Assembly (NCBI RefSeq): GCF_021596945.1
Contig: NZ_CP063779.1
Coordinates: 4,376,001-4,440,000, forward strand
Source of the DNA: Mongoliitalea daihaiensis
GTDB lineage: Bacteria > Bacteroidota > Bacteroidia > Cytophagales > Cyclobacteriaceae
Length of the DNA stretch: 64,000 nt
Direction of reading: 5' to 3'
In this document: positions 35,570-44,894 of the stretch, piece by piece
Numbering within the stretch: position 1 is the first letter of the stretch
Layout of the letters: each line of letters begins with the position of its first letter
Made by a program: the position numbers and the translations under genes
The notes under the pieces: model-generated
Told to the model about the DNA's origin: nothing
Databases searched by the model: none
What the model saw: the letters and a program-made list of their open reading frames with translations, nothing else

Positions 35570-36727
35570 ATGACTACTAAACTTACGCCTGAGTTAATTA
35601 AAGAACTGCTTGCAGAAACTGCGAAACCCTGTATTTCTCTTTACATGCCAACGCATCGTAGCCATCCAGAGAATATTCAGGATACTATTCGTTTTAAGAA
35701 CCTTTTGAAAAAGGTAAAGGAGTCATTATCAGAAAAACTTCCTGCAGGTGAAATTACTGAGTTGATGGAACCAATTGAAGCGCTTGGCGAAAACAAGGAC
35801 TTTTGGAATCACACCACAGAAGGACTTGCTGTTCTTCGCTCTGCGGAGCGCTTTGTGGTTATACATTTACCGGTACCAGTAGGGGAACTTGCGATTGTTT
35901 CGGAAAACTTCCATACCAGATCACTGAGACGTTATTTGCAGTCGGCAGATCGATATCATGTCCTGGGTTTAAGTCAGCATGAATTTAACCTTTATGAAGG
36001 CAACCGTCATGCACTTGTTGAAATAGTGCTTCAGGAGGATATTCCGAATACAATAGAAACAGCACTTGGAGATGAATTGACGGATGGACATGTAACTGTT
36101 GCCTCTTATGGAGGGGCAGGCGGCGAAAGTTCCAATATGCATCATGGACACGGTGGAAAAAAGGATGAAGTGGATATTGATGCGGATAGATTTTTCGCTA
36201 TCGTAGCCGACACGGTACATAGAAATTTTTCTAATCCCAGTGGTTTCCCTTTGGTTCTTGCCGCTTTAACCGAACACCATGACCGGTTTCAGCAAATAAA
36301 TGAAAATCCTATGCTGTTGCCAGATGGAATTGAAATAAATGCACAATCTGTTTCGATAAAAAAACTGGCAACATTAGCTTGGGAAGTCATGGAGCCGGTC
36401 TATTTTAAGAAGCTTGAGGATATAGTAGGCAAATACCAACAAGCAAAAGCCAATGGTTTAGGAAGTGACAATATCGATGATGTCACCGATGCCGCTGAAA
36501 GCGGAAGAGTGGATACACTTCTGATTGAAGAAGGCCGAATCATTGCCAAGCGCCTGAGAAACAAAATCACTGGCACCTTTGAAATGATGGATTTAACACA
36601 ACCTAAGTTGGACGATTTACTCGATGACATAGGCGAGTTGGTAAATAAAATGGGGGGCACCGTATGGATTATCCCACAGGATAAAATGCCCTCTACTTCT
36701 GGCCTTGCAGCCATATTTAGGTATTGA
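35570..36727 (+). CDS. Putative baeRF-type (bacterial eRF1-like) protein
   Basis: 385 residues from the ATG at 35570 (an upstream in-frame ATG at 35465 adds 35 residues unlike a protein start of this family). MTTKLTPELIKELLAE is followed by CISLYMPTHR and IRFKNLLKKVKESL, then FFAIVADTVHR, PLVLAALTEHHDRFQQ and a C-terminal DTLLIEEG / GGTVWIIPQDKMP block. The layout of three alpha/beta domains with a final L7Ae-like domain fits the bacterial archaeo-eukaryotic release factor (baeRF) group, predicted to act on stalled ribosomes. A GGAGGES-HHGHGG loop lies mid-protein. An HPF-like gene follows 29 bases downstream, supporting a ribosome-linked role. Confidence 0.65.
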   Translation: MTTKLTPELIKELLAETAKPCISLYMPTHRSHPENIQDTIRFKNLLKKVKESLSEKLPAGEITELMEPIEALGENKDFWNHTTEGLAVLRSAERFVVIHLPVPVGELAIVSENFHTRSLRRYLQSADRYHVLGLSQHEFNLYEGNRHALVEIVLQEDIPNTIETALGDELTDGHVTVASYGGAGGESSNMHHGHGGKKDEVDIDADRFFAIVADTVHRNFSNPSGFPLVLAALTEHHDRFQQINENPMLLPDGIEINAQSVSIKKLATLAWEVMEPVYFKKLEDIVGKYQQAKANGLGSDNIDDVTDAAESGRVDTLLIEEGRIIAKRLRNKITGTFEMMDLTQPKLDDLLDDIGELVNKMGGTVWIIPQDKMPSTSGLAAIFRY

Positions 36728-36756
36728 TCATTCCTTTTCACTAAATTCAATTTACT

Positions 36757-37101
36757 ATGACCATTCAATTTAACACAGATAAAAGCGTACCGAATAACGA
36801 TGAGTTTACGGCTATTTTCCTACGCATGATCGAAGAAGGACTTAACCGCTATGATCACCATATAACCCGATTGGAAGTTCATCTTTCCGATGAAGATGGG
36901 TTAAAAGAAGGTGTATCAACAAAACGATGTTTACTGGAAGCACGGCTAAAAGGACGCCAACCTTTTTCGGTGATCAATCAATCTGACACCTATGATCAGG
37001 CCATATCCGGGGCATTGGATAAATTGACAACCTCACTGGATACAATTCTTGGTCGGTTAGGCAATCATCAGCGAAAAAGGATCGATAAAACCGGTATTTG
37101 A
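36757..37101 (+). CDS. HPF/RaiA-like ribosome-associated protein
   Basis: 114 residues with the beta-alpha-beta3-alpha layout of ribosome hibernation factors: MTIQFNTDKSV, RYDHHITRLEVHLSDEDG, RCLLEARLKGRQPFSV and YDQAISGALDKLTTSLDTILGRL. It lacks the C-terminal dimerisation domain of long HPF. Such proteins bind the 30S decoding centre and silence ribosomes. Downstream of the baeRF-like gene by 29 bases, probably co-transcribed. It differs from standard HPF in having a shorter N-terminal strand, so the family call is moderate. Confidence 0.75.
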   Translation: MTIQFNTDKSVPNNDEFTAIFLRMIEEGLNRYDHHITRLEVHLSDEDGLKEGVSTKRCLLEARLKGRQPFSVINQSDTYDQAISGALDKLTTSLDTILGRLGNHQRKRIDKTGI

Positions 37102-37473
37102 AATGTTTTTGGTCAATAGCAGCATTTAATATTTGTTGCTTTTTTGGATAAATGGACAATGGTGCTTTCGTCTATGATGTTGTTTAATTAAAATAATTTT
37201 GTTGTTCATAGTGTGTCAGCATTCAAAAATAAAAGACCAAATTAATCCTTGGTTTGATTAAAAACTTGCATCTGCTACGCATGAATCTAAGCCAGCACTC
37301 CGAAAGGAGTTGCATTTTGGGACCGTATTTTTTTTTGGACACAGATTTCAAAAGGATGGACGCTGATGGATACGGATGGGGTGGCTGACGCCATAGTAAT
37401 CTATTTCAAGTTTATTTTGCAAAGCAAATTTTTCACTTTTTTTCTTACCATCAATAGTCCGCAAGACAGTATT
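37102..37473. repeat. Gene-free stretch with degraded repeat remnants
   Basis: Contains AACTCC-GAAA-GGAGTT (~37300-37315), 'GGACACAGATTTCAAAAGGATGGACGCTGATGG'-like words and GGGGTGGCTGACGCC: pieces of the family B repeat block in the same order as at 38.6 kb. No gene was seen. Confidence 0.6.
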
Positions 37474-38154
37474 TCATTCCGAATCCAAAAACCATAACCA
37501 ACTCGGGACCTGAAACCGAAACACCCATCGATCTTGCGCTAGAATCCGCTGATGCAGTTGATAAGCTTTGGCTAAATAATCCTGGTCTGTGATCTTATCG
37601 AGACTTTCCAAGGCTTGTTCAAACTGTCCAAGATTGCGTTGCAATTCTGCTTTCAATAAGTACTCTTGAGGTCTCTGGGGTTGGATGATAAGAAGAAGAT
37701 CCTGAATAGTATCCTCCCATAATTTTAGCTGTTCTGAACTCTCCCATTCACAATGCTTCAAAAAATACTTATTCAACTCCCAAAGCAAGCTTTTCTGAAG
37801 AAACAATTCTTCTTTTAAATTACCAAAGACCTTTTCACTGATAGCCCTACGCCAACCCTGTATATCCAAACGGGGTGCCCAATCTCCAAGGCTATGATAA
37901 TGGTTTGCTATTTGGGGATCTCCTCTATCATAATCCTCGTGAAATTCATCCACCTGGTTTTTGGGGTCTAACCAAAAGACCTTACTACAAGCAGGACATT
38001 CCGTGATGCTGTTTTGCTCGCAAAAATAGGGGCCTTCCATTCGGCCATCCGAATAATACTTTGCTTTTATGTCATTGACAGACAAAATACTTTGCCCTAG
38101 CACTAGTTGCCCACACTTGGGGCATTGATACACGATGGTGGAGCCTGTAAGCAT
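37474..38154 (-). CDS. Zinc-ribbon protein of unknown function with helical C-terminus
   Basis: 226 residues, not recognised. The N-terminus has two CxxC pairs (YQCPKCGQ and ECPACSK, with a further Cys in YFCEQ) that could form a zinc ribbon. The C-terminal ~130 residues are helical with a TPR-like pair (YLLKAELQRNLGQFEQALESL). It is an isolated gene flanked on both sides by repeat blocks. No promoter stands out. It may be an accessory gene, but nothing indicates its job. Confidence 0.65.
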   Translation of the reverse strand: MLTGSTIVYQCPKCGQLVLGQSILSVNDIKAKYYSDGRMEGPYFCEQNSITECPACSKVFWLDPKNQVDEFHEDYDRGDPQIANHYHSLGDWAPRLDIQGWRRAISEKVFGNLKEELFLQKSLLWELNKYFLKHCEWESSEQLKLWEDTIQDLLLIIQPQRPQEYLLKAELQRNLGQFEQALESLDKITDQDYLAKAYQLHQRILAQDRWVFRFQVPSWLWFLDSE

Positions 38155-38269
38155 TGATTAAGAAGTTTACGGTTCAAGATAACTGGATTTTAGTAGATTT
38201 TCTAACCCAGCAACTCAAGGATATTCCAAGGCAAGTTGATCCCTTTAGAAAGGAGCTTCAACTATGATG

Positions 38270-39365
38270 CATTAAAACTAAATCACTAGACTCCGACAGG
38301 AGTCAACTACCGCAAGGTTGCTAACCCCGCTTCTCGAAATTTGCAATTTCGGGAGACAGATAAACGGAGATTTGTAATCTCCTTGGGTGAGCCGTCTTTT
38401 CAAGCCAAATAAATGCTAGTTTTAAATCAATTACCCTAGAGGATTTCAAATCCTTAGCATCTCCAAAAAATCTAATCCAAGACTCCGATAGGAGTCAACT
38501 ACCGCAAGGTTGCTAGCCCCGAGTTGCCACTCGGGGTAAAAAAGAACAAATTGATATCGATCCTCTCAACTCCGGTAGGAGTTGAATTTTGGGACTGCAC
38601 TTCTTTTGAACACAGATTTTAAAAAGGATGAACACTGATTGACACAGATGGGGTGGCTGACGCCACGGGGATGGTGGGATTGCTTGTTTAGATAGATTTC
38701 TCCTATAAACTAGGTCCAATTTCACTGGAATTTTAACCAATCATATTTTGCTTTACTTCATCTGGTCTAATTTCTCGTCTCCTGCTTGCAGCAGGTATGT
38801 TTCTCTTCAAGTTATGACAGATGAGCGACTGGAGTCTATGTTTGCGGAAGATTAGACTTCTTGGCTAGCATCAGCACCTCTTACAATTCGACTCCTACCG
38901 GAGTCGGGAAGGGTGAATGGGACATCATTTTTCACCCCGAGTTGTCACTCGGGGCTAATACCCTGCGGGATTGAACTCCTTGCGGAGTTGGTCTGCTCCT
39001 CAGATTTCCAACACCCTGCTTCTCGAAATTTGCAATTTCGGGAGACAGATAAACGGAGATTTGTAATCTCCTTCGGTAAGCCGTCTTATCAAACGAAATA
39101 AATGCTAGTTTCAAATCAATTACCCTAGAGGATTTCAAATCCTTAGCATCTCCAAAAAATCTAATCCAAGACTCCGATAGGAGTCAACTACCGCAAGGTT
39201 GCTAGCCCCGAGTTGCCACTCGGGGAAAAAAGAACAAATTGATATCGGTTATCTCAACTCCGGTAGGAGTTGAATTTTGGGAAGACGATTTTTTGAACAC
39301 AGATTTTAAAAAGGATGAACACTGATTGACACAGATGGGATGGCTGACGCCACGGGGGAACACAA
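38270..39365 (+). repeat. Family B hairpin array, ~1.6 copies of a ~690-bp unit
   Basis: Contains a regular series of perfect hairpins: GACTCC-GATA-GGAGTC, CCCCGAGT-TGCC-ACTCGGGG, CAACTCC-GGTA-GGAGTTG, GTGGC-TGAC-GCCAC, CCTGCT-TGC-AGCAGG, CGACTCC-TACC-GGAGTCG, AACTCC-TTGC-GGAGTT, CGAAATT-TGC-AATTTCG, GGAGATT-TGT-AATCTCC and AGGATTT-C-AAATCCT. GACTCCGATAGGAGTC at 38481 recurs at 39170, a 689-base period. Sequence from ~38818 to ~38960 is nearly identical to ~60309-60450 beyond the defence island, in the same orientation. Confidence 0.9.
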
Positions 39366-39559
39366 AGGTATACATCAAGCATCTTATTCGCCCTAATTCT
39401 GGGTCGGAAGTCAGATTAGGTTTTTTCCTTTACTATAAACACATGACCTCTTTAAGGTCATTTGTAAGAACTTTACTTCTACAGTATTCCACATCAGCAT
39501 TATTTCATCTAATCAAACCTTGACAATCCCAGAGCCTGCGACAAAATCAAATTAATCTA

Positions 39560-40385
39560 TCCATCCAGTAATGCCAGCCACCTAAAAAATCCTCCAAACA
39601 TCATCCCTCTGTGAAATCTGTGCCATCTGTGGACAAGAAAACATCCTCCAATCGCTATCCAAATACCCCTCCATTTAAGATATCAGGGCTGACGCCCCTC
39701 ACCTGAGACATGCATAAATCAATTCTACGAAGAAAACAGGGCTAACGCCCCTTTTGAGTCGAAACCAATTATTTCAATTTTATTTCTACATTATTTTAAC
39801 CTTATTTCATCTACCTACTACCAAAAAAATTTATCCTTCAATCCTGACACATCAATCCTTAGCAATCCAGGAGCCTGCGACAAAATCCAATTAATCTATC
39901 CATCCAGTAATGCCAGCCACCTAAAAAACGTTCCAAACATCATCCCTCTGTGAAATCTGTGTCATCTGTGGACAAAAAGAAATTTACCAATAGCTATTCC
40001 AATACTCCTCCGTTTAAGATATCAGGGCTGACGCCCCTCTCCTGGGACTAACTTAAATCAATACTACGAAGAAAACAGGGCTAACGCCCCTTTTGAGTCC
40101 AAACCATTATTTCAATTTTATTTCCACATTATTTCATCTATCCACTCCCAAAAAAATATCAAACAATATCGCGCAGCTAATATCCACCAATATCTATTTC
40201 ACCAATTATTTCGAGTCAGTATATTTCAACCTTACTTCATCTACCCACTCCCATAAAAATATCAAACAATATCGCGCAGCTAATTTCCACCAATATCTAT
40301 TTCAACTTTATTTCCAACTCCCCCCATAATATCTTAATATCTAATATCCACCAATATCTATTTTTACATTATTTCAATAGAATTT
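39560..40385 (+). repeat. Two family A copies plus TTATTTC tract
   Basis: TGTGAAATCTGT occurs at 39609 and 39949 (340 bases apart). Each copy is followed by AGGGCTGACGCCCCT and AGGGCTAACGCCCCTTTT hairpins. From ~40108 to 40385 the sequence turns into TTATTTCA/ATATC words as at 33.3-33.6 kb. The block ends 30 bases from the 3' end of the AAA+/M41 gene. Confidence 0.88.
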
Positions 40386-40414
40386 CGCTCAACTAATGAT
40401 AATTGGTTCTTGGT

Positions 40415-42520
40415 TCATAATTCTACTGCTCCTCCCCTATCTATCCTATTCAAAGACATTCCCCAAGCATCTTTAACAGGCTTTGGAGGGTTAATGATTT
40501 CAAGACCTGAAACCTGATCTTTCAAATGCTTTCGGTAAAAAAGAAAATCCCCTTCTTCAATAAGGCTATTCAGTTCAAAATTTACAGCGTATTTTTTAGT
40601 CATTTCAAGAATCGATTCCTTCCGCATCTGACTATGGTCACTTAGAAAATCGGACATTTTCAGTAACCATACCTTTTGCTCAACCAATGTTTTTTCAGCC
40701 AAGTCCATTGCCTTTAAAATCCAGAACTCTGCCTCTTGATTCAATTTATTCGCTTCGTCGTGAAGATAGTATTTTGTTTCAACCCCTTTTGCATCAAAAG
40801 TTCCTGGAACGTCACCCATTCCCGCCTCTTTCAACATCCCTGTAATAAAAACAGTGGCTTTCTTAATGTCATTCTCTGCACCCGTGGTGAGGTTTTCTTC
40901 CCCGAAAACCAAGCGCTCAGCCACATAGCCCCCTAAAAACAAGGCCAAGCGGTTGATGATTTCTTTTTTGGAAATGTACTTCCATTTGAATTTGGTATGG
41001 ACAAAACCACCTGTCCCCACCTCAGCTGATTTGGAAACAACAACTTCCGGAATGGTACGAAGCAAGATAGTCGAAATGATGGCATGACCTGCTTCATGAA
41101 CGGCTGAAATGGCCTGAAAATCGTCCTGCTTACTTTTTCTCAGCTCCTCCAATACTAATGGCTGCTCAAGGAAAAACATGTGAACTACGCTTTCTCCCTG
41201 ATAATATTCAACCTGTATATTTTCCCCCTTAGCCTTCACCTTGACACAACAAACATTCAACTTATTCAATATCATTTCTGTAATGATCCTGCCCAACTTT
41301 GAATGGATAACTTGATGGATAGTAGTAAAAATCGGTCGTGTGCCTTGTGTAGGGTATACTGCTTCTTTGTAGATCAACTCATGAACCGTAGCATCTATAA
41401 GCATTCTTATCCCTTGGTTGTGGAGTATCTTTTCCTCAATTTTTGCCAATTCCAAGGCGATAATTTTCTGAAAGGATGCCTTGCTGAAGGCTGGGTAAAT
41501 GATATGAAGATTTCCTAAGCGTGCAATCTGCTCATTTCGAAAGCGCTTCTGCAAAGCTTTCTTGATATGGGGGACAGTGATTTTGAGGGACTGTTCGTGA
41601 AATTCATCCGCATCCATATCCGGGTTGAAATTATGGCTCATCGTATACGCCTCATCTAAATTACCCATGACAAAAATCAATCCTTTAGAACAGTCCACCT
41701 TCTTAGGACTATTGGCCAAATCAAAAACTTCCAGTAAAAAGGAAAGGGTTTCATAGCCATCAAATGTTAATAATTTTTCCTCAAATTCAATTTTATTCGA
41801 AAAGCGATCTTTAGCAAAACTGTAAATGATGCCATATACTTTAGAAGGGACAAATAGTACTTCATCAGTTCTTAAAAATGAGCTTTTCTCATCCTCTCCA
41901 TAAACCATGTAGACATCTTTCAAATGCATTTTTTGAATGAAGTAATTTTGGTTTTCCACTACCATTCCATTTTTAACCACTACTCCATTCGAAATAAGAA
42001 AGCGAATACGCTGTATAAACTCAAACAATTCATCCAAATGCAAATTGAATTTAGAAACCTTAAATTTTCCCGAATCCAATAACTGCCAGATTACTCGGGA
42101 AGGACTCTTCTCCTTTTCTCTCCCCAAATCATCAAGTGTTCTGACATTCTGAAATTCATCCAAGGCGAGGATAACAGGATATCCATTGACGTTATCATAA
42201 ATTTCTTCCAAGGTCCTTTGAACATTCCAATCTCTGTTATCAGTTTCTCCCAGGTCAAAGCTAAAATACTTTTGCTCCATGCCTATCAACTGTACCAATC
42301 GGTTGACCAATGAGGATTTACCCACTCCAGTCAATCCCCATAAATTGATAATTACCGGTTTTTCCTGAATATCTGGAAATAGGTACCAAGAACTCATAGC
42401 ATCGACGACCTCTTCAATGACTCCGTCAATTCCTACAAACTCTCGCTTCAATGTTTCTTTGGCTTGTTGGAGAATAACTTGTTTCTCTAATAGCTCTTGT
42501 TGTCTTTTGTGTAAGTCCAT
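40415..42520 (-). CDS. Soluble fusion of a Clp-type AAA+ ATPase and an FtsH-like M41 zinc peptidase
   Basis: 701 residues, no membrane segment. Residues ~20-410 form an AAA+ module: Walker A GLTGVGKSS (62-70), Walker B VILALDE (D121/E122), sensor 1 VMGN (N287), arginine finger region ALQKRFRNEQIARLGN (R326/R328) and sensor 2 QGTRP (R395). The order and the C-terminal small domain resemble the Clp/HslU class. About 150 residues are inserted between Walker B and sensor 1. Residues ~465-650 are an M41 peptidase with HEAGH (475-479) and the third zinc ligand D551 in GAENDIKKAT, as in FtsH. FtsH itself has a different AAA subtype and membrane anchors. It diverges from a WYL regulator, which suggests a regulated stress or defence protease. 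Confidence 0.82.
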   Translation of the reverse strand: MDLHKRQQELLEKQVILQQAKETLKREFVGIDGVIEEVVDAMSSWYLFPDIQEKPVIINLWGLTGVGKSSLVNRLVQLIGMEQKYFSFDLGETDNRDWNVQRTLEEIYDNVNGYPVILALDEFQNVRTLDDLGREKEKSPSRVIWQLLDSGKFKVSKFNLHLDELFEFIQRIRFLISNGVVVKNGMVVENQNYFIQKMHLKDVYMVYGEDEKSSFLRTDEVLFVPSKVYGIIYSFAKDRFSNKIEFEEKLLTFDGYETLSFLLEVFDLANSPKKVDCSKGLIFVMGNLDEAYTMSHNFNPDMDADEFHEQSLKITVPHIKKALQKRFRNEQIARLGNLHIIYPAFSKASFQKIIALELAKIEEKILHNQGIRMLIDATVHELIYKEAVYPTQGTRPIFTTIHQVIHSKLGRIITEMILNKLNVCCVKVKAKGENIQVEYYQGESVVHMFFLEQPLVLEELRKSKQDDFQAISAVHEAGHAIISTILLRTIPEVVVSKSAEVGTGGFVHTKFKWKYISKKEIINRLALFLGGYVAERLVFGEENLTTGAENDIKKATVFITGMLKEAGMGDVPGTFDAKGVETKYYLHDEANKLNQEAEFWILKAMDLAEKTLVEQKVWLLKMSDFLSDHSQMRKESILEMTKKYAVNFELNSLIEEGDFLFYRKHLKDQVSGLEIINPPKPVKDAWGMSLNRIDRGGAVEL

Positions 42521-42690
42521 GTCCGTATTAGTTTGATTTGGGTCAAAACTATCCCCAGCCTATGCCAAAGAATGACCGAGTAAAAAAATTTTACGAAAAA
42601 ATTTTCCTGACAATCTTCACATAAAAATTAATTTCTAAAAAATCAGACCCTCAGACGCGTATTGGCGGAGTGTAACCCTATCTTTAGGTT
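42521..42690. promoter_or_regulatory. Divergent control region between the AAA+/M41 gene and the WYL gene
   Basis: 170 bases that must hold both promoters and probably the WYL regulator's operator. TATCTTTA (42679-42686, one mismatch from TAnnTTTG) lies only four bases before the WYL start codon. If it is the -7 element, that mRNA would be nearly leaderless or translation starts further in. No clear long inverted repeat was found. Confidence 0.4.
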
Positions 42691-43593
42691 ATGAGCAAAT
42701 TAACATCTCTGATCCGGCAGACAGAAATCATCAAATTGGCCAAAAGAAAAGCATTTGATTGGGAGACTTTGGATAAGCATTTGGCGCGCAAGGAAGAGGA
42801 ACTTGGGCATGAACTCTGCATTTCCAAAAGGACCTTCAACAGAGACCTTTCAGAAATTGCCTCTCTTTTTGGTATTGATATTTCCTTTGACTTTAAGACT
42901 GCGCTTTATAGCATTGTACCGGGGGATAGCAGTGAAGAAAACACCCACTTGCTAGAAGCTTTTGACATGCTTCAGGTCTTTGGTCAGCAACGAAAGGTCC
43001 CCTCCTACCTGCTTTTTGAGCAGAGAAAAGCCAGAGGGACTGAGCACCTTACACCAATCCTAGCAGCCATCCAACAGCAACAATTGATTGCCATCCACTA
43101 CGAAAAATACTGGATGGGTCAATTTCAGGACAGAACCTTACAACCCCTTGCGTTAAAGGAATTCAAACGGCGCTGGTACCTGCTTGCCTTGGATGAAGGC
43201 AAGGTGTTCAAGGTTTTTGGATTGGATAGAATTCGAAATTTGGATATCCTGCAAGAACGATTTCAAACTCTACAAAACATGGACTTTGAGCGGTATTTCC
43301 AAGATGTATTCGGTATCATCAATACTCCTGGAAATCCTGTAGAGGATGTAATCCTAACATTCACTGAATTCAAGGGTCGCTATATCAAATCCCTTCCCCT
43401 CCACCGCAGTCAGGAAATCCTGGTAGAAGATGGGCAACTTCTAACAATCCGCCTCCGAGTCAAAATCGAATACGAGCTAGTAGCCGAAATCCTCTCCCAT
43501 GGTGATGAAGTAAGGGTTGAGGGGCCGGAAAGATTAAGGGAAATTGTAAAGAAGAAAGCGGAAAATGTAATCAAAGGAATTTTATTAACCTAG
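42691..43593 (+). CDS. WYL-domain transcriptional regulator
   Basis: 300 residues. N-terminal winged helix-turn-helix-like part (ISKRTFNRDLSEIASLFGIDI), then a WYL domain with KEFKRRWYLLALDEG (W162-Y163-L164) and DRIRNL, followed by a C-terminal WCX-like region (VILTFTEFKGRYIKSLPLHRSQEIL). WYL regulators bind nucleotide or nucleic acid ligands and often repress or activate anti-phage operons (for example BrxR/CapW types). It diverges from the AAA+/M41 gene and is followed 14 bases later by the Mrr-like nuclease gene, so it may control both. Confidence 0.9.
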   Translation: MSKLTSLIRQTEIIKLAKRKAFDWETLDKHLARKEEELGHELCISKRTFNRDLSEIASLFGIDISFDFKTALYSIVPGDSSEENTHLLEAFDMLQVFGQQRKVPSYLLFEQRKARGTEHLTPILAAIQQQQLIAIHYEKYWMGQFQDRTLQPLALKEFKRRWYLLALDEGKVFKVFGLDRIRNLDILQERFQTLQNMDFERYFQDVFGIINTPGNPVEDVILTFTEFKGRYIKSLPLHRSQEILVEDGQLLTIRLRVKIEYELVAEILSHGDEVRVEGPERLREIVKKKAENVIKGILLT

Positions 43594-43607
43594 AAAAATA
43601 AGATCAA

Positions 43608-44633
43608 ATGAATTATTGGCTTCATAGAATTTCGCACGTTGCGGAGTTGTCCTATCCCCTGTTGGACAGAGGATACCTAACTATTGGATTTTCAGACTTT
43701 TCTTACAAAGAAATGATCGATTGCGTTTTAGAAGACGATTGGGCCTACTTCAATCAACAGTTTCAGGACTTCTGGGGCAGAATACCTAGACCAAGATATA
43801 GCCTTTGGAATTTTCTAAAAATGTCCAAGGGAGATCTGGTGATAGTTCCAAGTCAAGGAACATTTGCTGTCTGCGAAATTATAGACCAAAGACCTCTATT
43901 GATTGCCGAGACATTTTCAGAGGACCTGAAGTCTTGGGATGGCAAACCCATTTCAACAAATGGAATCCACTTAATTTCTCCACATGGGAATGCCTTCGAC
44001 TTGGGTTTTGCCAGAAAGGTTAAAATACTTTACAAACAAATTCCCAGGGACAAATTCGCAGATGCCCAATTGACCGCAAGAATGAAAATCAGACAAACCA
44101 ATGCAGCTATTAATGATTTAAAAACAAGTATTGAAACGAGCATTGAAAATTTCATAGCAAACAAACCCATTCATTTGCATGCATTGATAATTGACAAGAC
44201 AGCAAATTTTGTTCTGGATACCATTCAAAATGAATTGAACCCTGACAAGTTTGAGAAATTAATACAAGCCTACTTCAAAACCATTGGGGCCACCGAAGTT
44301 GCTATTCCTGCTAAAAATGGGAGAAATAAAGAGGGAGATGCGGATATTGTGGCTGTTTTCGAGCCTATCAAATTGATAATTTACACTCAGGCAAAATTTC
44401 AAAAAGGGCAGATCAACGAATGGGGCACCAATCAAATCCTAGATTACAAAACCAATCAGGAAAGTATAGCAGATGGTTACAATAAAGTTGCCTGGGTAAT
44501 TACAACAGCCAACACTTTCAATGAAAGGGCTGAAAACTTGGCCAAAGAAAATGAAGTCCAATTGATCAACGGACTTGAATTTTCTAAAATGTTATTGAAT
44601 GCAGGAATCAGGTCCATGGATACTTTCCTGTAA
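43608..44633 (+). CDS. Mrr-like restriction endonuclease domain protein
   Basis: 341 residues. The C-terminal half (~208-335) is an Mrr_cat-type PD-(D/E)XK nuclease: FEKLIQAYFKTIGATEV, then EGDADIVAVFEPIKLIIYTQAKF with catalytic D (244/246) and Q261-x-K263, ending VITTANTFNERAENLAKEN and LINGLEFSKMLL. Mrr-type enzymes cut methylated or otherwise foreign DNA. The N-terminal ~150 residues are a separate beta-rich domain (KGDLVIVPSQGTFAVCEI), perhaps for target or modification recognition. It lies 14 bases after the WYL gene, so it is probably in the same transcript. Confidence 0.87.
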   Translation: MNYWLHRISHVAELSYPLLDRGYLTIGFSDFSYKEMIDCVLEDDWAYFNQQFQDFWGRIPRPRYSLWNFLKMSKGDLVIVPSQGTFAVCEIIDQRPLLIAETFSEDLKSWDGKPISTNGIHLISPHGNAFDLGFARKVKILYKQIPRDKFADAQLTARMKIRQTNAAINDLKTSIETSIENFIANKPIHLHALIIDKTANFVLDTIQNELNPDKFEKLIQAYFKTIGATEVAIPAKNGRNKEGDADIVAVFEPIKLIIYTQAKFQKGQINEWGTNQILDYKTNQESIADGYNKVAWVITTANTFNERAENLAKENEVQLINGLEFSKMLLNAGIRSMDTFL

Positions 44634-44664
44634 GTAGGAAAAAATTTTTAAAACGAATAAAACT

Positions 44665-44823
44665 ATGAATGATCAGGATTTTCAAAGCATTAAAAACTTG
44701 AAATGGCTTCCTTGGATAGGAAGTGATTTCTTCAATTTACCTTTGGATAAAAGAATATTAATTGTTGGAGTAAATGGAATGAATATTTACAAAGAAAAAT
44801 TCCTTTTGAACTTGAATGGTTAG
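44665..44823 (+). pseudogene. Truncated N-terminal gene fragment
   Basis: 52 codons beginning MNDQDFQSIKNLKWLPWIG and containing DKRILIVGVNG before a TAG. The LPWIG...RILIVG arrangement resembles the start of a larger alpha/beta protein family in this phylum in which the strand is followed by a GESHY-type motif, lost here. Probably a remnant of an accessory gene. Identification is tentative. Confidence 0.4.
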
Positions 44824-44894
44824 GTGAGAAAGTCAAATAACAGAGACCGGATTCAATTTAAGAGACCTTTTCAAAAAGAAACTTATATATTAAT

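Noticed and set aside
38913-39138. Open frames (both strands) in the hairpin blocks, with near-copies at 58973-59212, 59718-59903 and 62526-62732
   Set aside because: They are translations of the palindromic repeat units, recur with the repeats on both strands, and show no protein-like conservation beyond DNA identity.
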